The notes under the pieces: model-generated
What the model saw: only the letters and a program-made list of their open reading frames with translations
Told to the model about the DNA's origin: nothing
Databases searched by the model: none
In this document: piece by piece, positions 7,061 to 11,264 of the stretch
Position numbering within the stretch: the stretch's first letter is position 1
How the letters are laid out: every line of letters starts with the position of its first letter
From: an uncultured Saprospiraceae bacterium
Lineage (GTDB): Bacteria; Bacteroidota; Bacteroidia; Chitinophagales; Saprospiraceae
Direction of reading: 5' to 3'
Length of the DNA stretch: 11,264 nt
NCBI GenBank assembly: GCA_937942405.1
Contig: CALDEN010000030.1
Location: 1 to 11,264 of the forward strand
Position numbers and translations under genes: made by a program

Positions 7061-9112
7061 TTATCTTTTTACTACTCGCAATATCTTAAATGAATCTGCG
7101 GTCTCTAGCTTAATATTATAGAGTCCTCTAGGATAGTCGTTCCCTAAATTCAGCATCAAGAAATTATCTCCTAAAACTGATGAGTATTCATTAGATGATA
7201 GTAACTCACCATTGCTACTATACATAGTTATAGTAACAGGCTGTGCGATTTCCATGTAATATTTTACATGCAGTTCATCAGCTGTTGGATTAGGATAAAG
7301 ACTTGCTTCTAACTGTAGAGGCAATAATTGAGGTCCATTAGGTATTTCTTCATAAGGCATAGCCTCAAAAACTTCTTTTTGCATCAACGAGATATCTGCA
7401 TTACGCATAATAATATCCTGCAATGTTGTTTGCTTTATTTTTTCAATCTCCTCCGCTGTAAAAGAGGGGTCGTTCTCAAAATAGAAACGATCGGCATCTC
7501 TTAGTAGTTCGAATTGTCTTTCTAGAATAGTCATTACCGTCTTTCCTAGTATTGCCTCATCTTCGTGTTCTTCCGCAAGCATTCCTACCCATGGATCTAT
7601 ATCATCATAGTCACCATTGTAAATGGTTGCTAACTCTTCAGCAGAATATGCATCACCAGTTATTCCTATAAAGTCATTTACTCTAGGCAATCCTAGATTG
7701 TATCGTACTGTATTATAATCAGGCAATCCTCTTTCTCGACCTCTATTGATATTTATTGCCGCTAGATCTCCTCCAACTGCTCCATTAGCGGTGTCCGCAA
7801 ATAGAAAATTCCGTAAATCATCAATAACCTTACAATCGAAATCTTGTTGTAGATTAGTTGCCATTCCTCTCAGAAATGGCTCTATTCCACCTGATAAATT
7901 AAGAAGAGTTGGATTAAAGTATGCATCTCTTAATGCCACATTTCCGGTAGTCATTTGAGCTCCATCATCTTGCATTCTGATAAGATCAGAATTTATGAGC
8001 GTATGCCCCATCCTAAAAGCCGCAGCTGAAAAAACATTAGAAACTCGTGGATCTAAATTAGGTCTATAACCATTATACGTAGGGAGATACACCCCTTGAG
8101 ATGGTAACCATTCATAAAATGTAATAGATTGCAAGTATGCTCCTATCCATTTTCTAGCTTCAAGATATATTTTATCACTTGTCCATCCAGGATTTTCTGC
8201 ATGTAGAACATCACACATCCGATTGTGCTCTCTTACAAATAAAGTATGTAGAGATAATAACAGGGGGTTTTCATTTGCTCTGGTATCTCCAGCCACGTAT
8301 GACTTTTGAATCTGTCCATCGAAATCTAAGTTGTCCATTTCAGGAATAGATGGATCGGAAGTTGGCTCACCTATTTCTCCTGATGTTGTGTTCCATGGCA
8401 AAAAGTTTCCTGAAGAAACCTTCAGCTTCCCTATGCTGCTTTCTGGGTCTCTCAACCATTCTGCTCTTGCTTCATCAGAGCCATACACATTAGATGCATC
8501 TATAAAAGAGGTAATGGCATTGGTATATTCTCTCGGATTAGATATGTCAGTTCCAGTGCCAGTAGCACCTTGTGAACGATTCATTGCAATAATATCACCT
8601 GTCTGGAAGAAATCATCATCCTCTACTACACTTATCGGAGCATATTCTACTGGATTATCATGAACCAAAGAAATATCATGATCTAAAAACTGACCAAATG
8701 CCCAAACATAATCACTTAAATTTAAACGATTATCTACTCGCTCATTTTGCTGAAATATGTATGTACTTATGGATCTTGGATTGGTTCTATTAGGTGCAGC
8801 GGGTTGACTGATGCCATCAACATAGGCATTTTCACCTATCCTGACGATAAGTGCGTCTTTAGCCCCTAAATTTTGGGGATGATTTCCAGTTCCATCTATG
8901 GTTCTATATTCAACATTTTGAGCATTACACACAAAAAAGGATAGACCAAGTACGAAAGTTGAAAATACTCTCAACCTGTTATAAGTTCTGTAGTTCACGG
9001 TTATTAAGTTAAGCAAAGACCTTAGGTCTTGACTTGAATTGTCAAATATAGAGATTTTGATTTCATTAAGGATCATATTAACTACACTATTTTTCGGGTG
9101 GTTTTTTGTCAA
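7061..9112 (-). CDS. Secreted animal-type heme peroxidase with T9SS sorting domain
   Basis: The longest frame is 683 residues. Myeloperoxidase-family signatures are complete: the distal site Q141-F-L-D144-H145-D146; the calcium loop T201-S-F203-I-D205-A-S207; the catalytic Arg in GDTR278-A-N-E281, followed by LHTLFVREHNR; proximal H370 in FRMGHTLI; and NINRGRERGLPDYN at about 454-467. D144 and E281 match the residues that form heme ester links in mammalian peroxidases; the Met that forms the sulfonium link in myeloperoxidase is N282 here. Residues about 601-683 are a T9SS type A sorting domain (LEASLYPNPTADEL...), so it should be exported by Sec then T9SS. It would oxidise halides or phenolic substrates with H2O2 outside the cell. 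The start is doubtful: a proper signal peptide (NRLRVFSTFVLGLSFFVCNAQ) ends near residue 65, and an in-frame GTG at 8998 (residue 39) begins exactly in front of it. It is the first gene of an operon with the glycosylasparaginase. Confidence 0.93.
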   Translation of the reverse strand: MTKNHPKNSVVNMILNEIKISIFDNSSQDLRSLLNLITVNYRTYNRLRVFSTFVLGLSFFVCNAQNVEYRTIDGTGNHPQNLGAKDALIVRIGENAYVDGISQPAAPNRTNPRSISTYIFQQNERVDNRLNLSDYVWAFGQFLDHDISLVHDNPVEYAPISVVEDDDFFQTGDIIAMNRSQGATGTGTDISNPREYTNAITSFIDASNVYGSDEARAEWLRDPESSIGKLKVSSGNFLPWNTTSGEIGEPTSDPSIPEMDNLDFDGQIQKSYVAGDTRANENPLLLSLHTLFVREHNRMCDVLHAENPGWTSDKIYLEARKWIGAYLQSITFYEWLPSQGVYLPTYNGYRPNLDPRVSNVFSAAAFRMGHTLINSDLIRMQDDGAQMTTGNVALRDAYFNPTLLNLSGGIEPFLRGMATNLQQDFDCKVIDDLRNFLFADTANGAVGGDLAAININRGRERGLPDYNTVRYNLGLPRVNDFIGITGDAYSAEELATIYNGDYDDIDPWVGMLAEEHEDEAILGKTVMTILERQFELLRDADRFYFENDPSFTAEEIEKIKQTTLQDIIMRNADISLMQKEVFEAMPYEEIPNGPQLLPLQLEASLYPNPTADELHVKYYMEIAQPVTITMYSSNGELLSSNEYSSVLGDNFLMLNLGNDYPRGLYNIKLETADSFKILRVVKR
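9016..9030. promoter_or_regulatory. Palindrome AAGACCT-T-AGGTCTT near the peroxidase start
   Basis: Perfect 7-bp arms surround one central base, 18-32 bp upstream of the GTG at 8998 and just downstream of a TATATTTG box. If the gene starts at GTG this is an untranslated leader, and the palindrome sits where a repressor or leader hairpin could act. If it starts at ATG 9112 the palindrome is coding. A similar element lies upstream of the giant gene at 5282-5304. Confidence 0.4.
9043..9050 (-). promoter_or_regulatory. Candidate -7 box (TATATTTG) for the peroxidase operon
   Basis: The minus strand reads TATATTTG, an exact match to TAnnTTTG. It lies inside the longest peroxidase frame but 45 bp upstream of the GTG at 8998. 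It would put transcription start near 9036, which supports the GTG start. I found no clear TTG -33 element at the right spacing, so the call is tentative. Confidence 0.35.
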
Positions 9113-9206
9113 TCAAAGTATCGGTGTAAATCATAATATCGTTATCTAATTGAATTGGAGTTCTAAACATGATCTATTATACGTCCGTTTAATTCACAAA
9201 TCGTGC

Positions 9207-9230
9207 CATATTATGATTTTTTATAATATG
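9207..9230. repeat. AT-rich inverted repeat in the divergent intergenic region
   Basis: CATATTAT (9207-9214) and ATAATATG (9223-9230) are perfect 8-bp arms around GATTTTTT. The region 9113-9281 separates the peroxidase operon from the divergent surface-protein gene and must carry regulatory DNA for the plus-strand gene. An inverted partial copy (CATAATAT, 9132-9139) lies further left. The arms are almost purely A/T, so chance is a real alternative. It could be an operator shared by the divergent units. Confidence 0.4.
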
Positions 9231-9255
9231 TATGAGCTCTGATTTAGTTATTTTT

Positions 9256-9285
9256 ATGAAAATTATAGTTAATACAAGCCATTGA
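9256..9285 (+). other. Nine-codon upstream ORF overlapping the TTG start
   Basis: ATG at 9256 opens a nine-codon frame (MKIIVNTSH) ending at TGA 9283-9285. Its stop overlaps the TTG at 9282-9284 in the form TTGA. This is the geometry of translational coupling by re-initiation. It may instead mark a frameshift that separated the original ATG from the surface-protein gene. Nothing else indicates a functional peptide. Confidence 0.35.
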
Positions 9286-11264
9286 GTCCTATATACTATC
9301 GACTTACTTTTTTTATTCTTTTTTTCGGCTTGAGCCAATCCATTATTAGTCAAGATAAACTGCATGTATCCCAGGAGACAAAGGAGATTATTTTGCAGAA
9401 AGACACTTATTACTATCTCCTCGACACATTCAGCATCGTACCATCTTCAATTAAATTATTAAATCCTACTAATACCCTTCAAGATGCATATCGATTTTAT
9501 GAAAATGGGATCCTTTTTACAGACACCCTCCTTGTAGACTCTTTGTCTAGTCAGACTATTGCTTTTTCTTACCGAAGATTCCCCCTTGATTTTGAAAAAA
9601 AACATTATCACTTAGATTCAAAACTTGCATTATCTAAAGACAAGGCTATATATATCGGTTACGACTATACATCATCTACAGATCAGAGTCAACTTTGGAA
9701 TAAATCAGGAATAGATTATGATGGTAGCTTTGCGAGAGGGTTTTCCCTTGGCAATAGCCAAAGTCTTCTTCTAAATTCCAACTTCAATATGCAAATGTCC
9801 GGCGACATCGGCGAAGGAATTAAAATAAAAGCAGCCATTTCTGATGACAACATCCCGATCCAGCCAGAGGGCAATACTCGCCTACTTCAGGAATTTGACA
9901 AAGTGTTTATCCAAGTCAGTAAAGATGAGTCCTACATTACTGCTGGAGATTATGAGCTCAATAGGCCCAAGAGTTATTTTATCAATTACTTCAAACAGGT
10001 ACAAGGATTATCTGCCTATCATAAATCGACATTCGACACTGATCATAGTTTAAGTACTAAGGCCAGTTTTGCTGTATCTAGAGCTAAATTTAATCGGCTA
10101 CTTCTCCCAGTTATCGAAGCCAATCAAGGACCATATAAATTACCTGGTGCAAATGGTGAGCGATTTATCATCATCGAAGCCGGCTCTGAAAGAATCTATG
10201 AAGACGGAAAACTGCTGACTCGAGGTCAAAATCATGACTACCTTATTAACTATGATCGAGCAGAAATCACCTTTACAGAAAAAAAACTAATTACAAAGGA
10301 CAGTAGAATCACTGTAGAGTACGAATATGTAGATCTCAATTATCTCAGAACTATGTATGCTGCAGAATCTCAGTATGACTTTAAAAAGTGGAGTTTGAAA
10401 TTTAACTTCTACTCTCAGCAAGACAGTAAAAATGTAACAGGAGATCGACAGTTAGACTCTCTCGATCTAGATATCTTAATGTCGAGTGGAGATGATTTAG
10501 GGAATTCGAGAAGATGGGGAGGAAGGCTCGTAGATGAAACCATCGATGAGTCAGTCATTACCTACACTTTATCTGCAGATAGCATACTCACCTACAGCGT
10601 AGATCCAGATAGCATACTTTACATCGCTGTATTTTCAGAAGTAGAAGCGGGACAAGGCGATTACATCATCGATCAAAATGTCAATGCAAATGGTAGAGTC
10701 TATACCTATGTAGGCCAGGGCATGGGCAACTACATACCTGAGATACAGCTCGTAGCTCCACAAAAAAATCAAATCATCTCACTCGGAGCAGCGTATAAAT
10801 TATCTGAAAAAACATTAGTCGAGACTGAATTTGCTTTGAGCAATAATGACCTTAATCGATTTTCTAACATAGATAGTGAAGACGACCAAGGCATTGCATC
10901 TTACATAAAAATAAATCATCAAATATCTCTGGGCAAAGAAAAGCAGCTGCATCTGACTCCTTTTCTAGCCATGGAATACACCCAAGAAAACTTCCAAGCC
11001 CTGAATCCCTATCGTGCTGTAGAATTTACAAGAGACTGGAATCTCGCTCAAAATCTTCAAAAAACAGATGAACGGATTCTAAAAACAGGTTTTTTGCTTA
11101 AGCAAAATAAAAACATAGATCTCAGCTATGCCCTAAGCAGTTTAAACAGAAAGAACAATTACGATGCACAACTACACAGTTTAGATTACCGCCTCAAGCT
11201 GAAAAAACTCGAATTTACAAGTCAGTCCAGCCTCCTCCTAGCCGAAGACTTAGAAGAGCAATCG
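9282..11264 (+). CDS. Large outer-membrane/surface protein, probable TTG start (3' end missing)
   Basis: An open frame runs from a stop at 9270 to the right edge (661 codons from TTG 9282). It contains no ATG near its start; the only common alternative start codon that leaves a whole signal peptide is TTG 9282, giving (M)SPIYYRLTFFILFFGLSQSIISQ, with cleavage near residue 24. After about 140 residues come patterns I associate with a large conserved, uncharacterised Bacteroidota envelope protein: NMQMSGDIGEGIKIKAAISD (about 169-188), IPIQPEGNT (191-199), FDKVFIQ and GDYELNRPKSYF (222-233). The rest alternates polar and hydrophobic residues (for example WSLKFNFYSQQ, LHLTPFLAMEY), as in beta-barrel outer-membrane proteins. 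Loose resemblance to SprA-type surface proteins suggests a beta-barrel, but the function is unknown. It is transcribed divergently from the peroxidase operon. The short upstream frame at 9256-9285 overlaps its start. The start and family are moderately sure; the coding call is strong. Confidence 0.82.
   Translation, partial: MSPIYYRLTFFILFFGLSQSIISQDKLHVSQETKEIILQKDTYYYLLDTFSIVPSSIKLLNPTNTLQDAYRFYENGILFTDTLLVDSLSSQTIAFSYRRFPLDFEKKHYHLDSKLALSKDKAIYIGYDYTSSTDQSQLWNKSGIDYDGSFARGFSLGNSQSLLLNSNFNMQMSGDIGEGIKIKAAISDDNIPIQPEGNTRLLQEFDKVFIQVSKDESYITAGDYELNRPKSYFINYFKQVQGLSAYHKSTFDTDHSLSTKASFAVSRAKFNRLLLPVIEANQGPYKLPGANGERFIIIEAGSERIYEDGKLLTRGQNHDYLINYDRAEITFTEKKLITKDSRITVEYEYVDLNYLRTMYAAESQYDFKKWSLKFNFYSQQDSKNVTGDRQLDSLDLDILMSSGDDLGNSRRWGGRLVDETIDESVITYTLSADSILTYSVDPDSILYIAVFSEVEAGQGDYIIDQNVNANGRVYTYVGQGMGNYIPEIQLVAPQKNQIISLGAAYKLSEKTLVETEFALSNNDLNRFSNIDSEDDQGIASYIKINHQISLGKEKQLHLTPFLAMEYTQENFQALNPYRAVEFTRDWNLAQNLQKTDERILKTGFLLKQNKNIDLSYALSSLNRKNNYDAQLHSLDYRLKLKKLEFTSQSSLLLAEDLEEQS
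10576..10618 (+). repeat. 13-bp direct repeat inside the surface-protein gene
   Basis: CAGATAGCATACT occurs exactly at 10576-10588 and again at 10606-10618, a 30-bp period. In protein it gives ADSILTYSVD followed by PDSILYIAVF, an imperfect tandem ten-residue unit. The period is a multiple of three, so the frame is kept. This is probably a local duplication that has diverged. Confidence 0.6.

Noticed and set aside
8331..8663. Plus-strand 110-residue reading frame
   Set aside because: Antisense to the conserved peroxidase region; no signal peptide, motif or promoter.
9844..10053. Plus-strand 69-residue reading frame starting with ATG
   Set aside because: It is in a different frame inside the long surface-protein frame, over its best-conserved motifs (IPIQPEGNT, GDYELNRPKSYF).

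Overview
The window looks like a chromosomal segment of a Bacteroidota bacterium, most likely of the Saprospirales/Lewinella type. The evidence is AT-rich DNA, several very large secreted proteins, two C-terminal type IX secretion (T9SS) sorting domains with the NxPNPF/YPNP signature, a HYR-like protein carrying a dockerin and a cohesin-like module, and candidate TAnnTTTG (Bacteroidota -7) promoter boxes. The taxonomic call is an inference from protein families; no marker gene is present. I saw no tRNA, rRNA, CRISPR array, transposase or phage gene.

Layout, left to right. (1) 1-836, minus: 5' part of a secreted protein with two cohesin-like modules, running off the left edge. (2) 837-1073: intergenic, with a good rho-independent terminator for the next gene and a candidate promoter for the first. 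(3) 1074-5177, minus: a 1367-residue secreted protein with a signal peptide, a HYR-like ectodomain, a carboxypeptidase-regulatory-like domain, a dockerin, a cohesin-like domain and a T9SS tail. (4) 5310-5981, minus: a NarL/LuxR-type response regulator whose phospho-acceptor Asp is replaced by Glu. (5) 6069-7043 and 7061-9112 (or 8998), minus: a probable two-gene operon, with an animal-type (myeloperoxidase-like) heme peroxidase with a T9SS tail first, then a Tat-exported lipoprotein glycosylasparaginase, 17 bp apart. (6) 9113-9281: divergent intergenic region. (7) 9282-11264, plus: a large outer-membrane or surface protein, open at the right edge, with no usable ATG and a probable TTG start.

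All the non-regulatory products are predicted to act outside the cytoplasm. A reasonable but unproven reading is a cell-envelope module: cohesin- and dockerin-bearing proteins that could assemble at the surface, a secreted peroxidase paired with an enzyme cleaving the GlcNAc-Asn bond of N-glycopeptides, and a regulator that may not need phosphorylation. Points most worth checking are the Glu-substituted receiver, the cohesin/dockerin neighbours, the peroxidase-glycosylasparaginase pairing, the two non-ATG starts, and a similar sequence element upstream of both T9SS genes.
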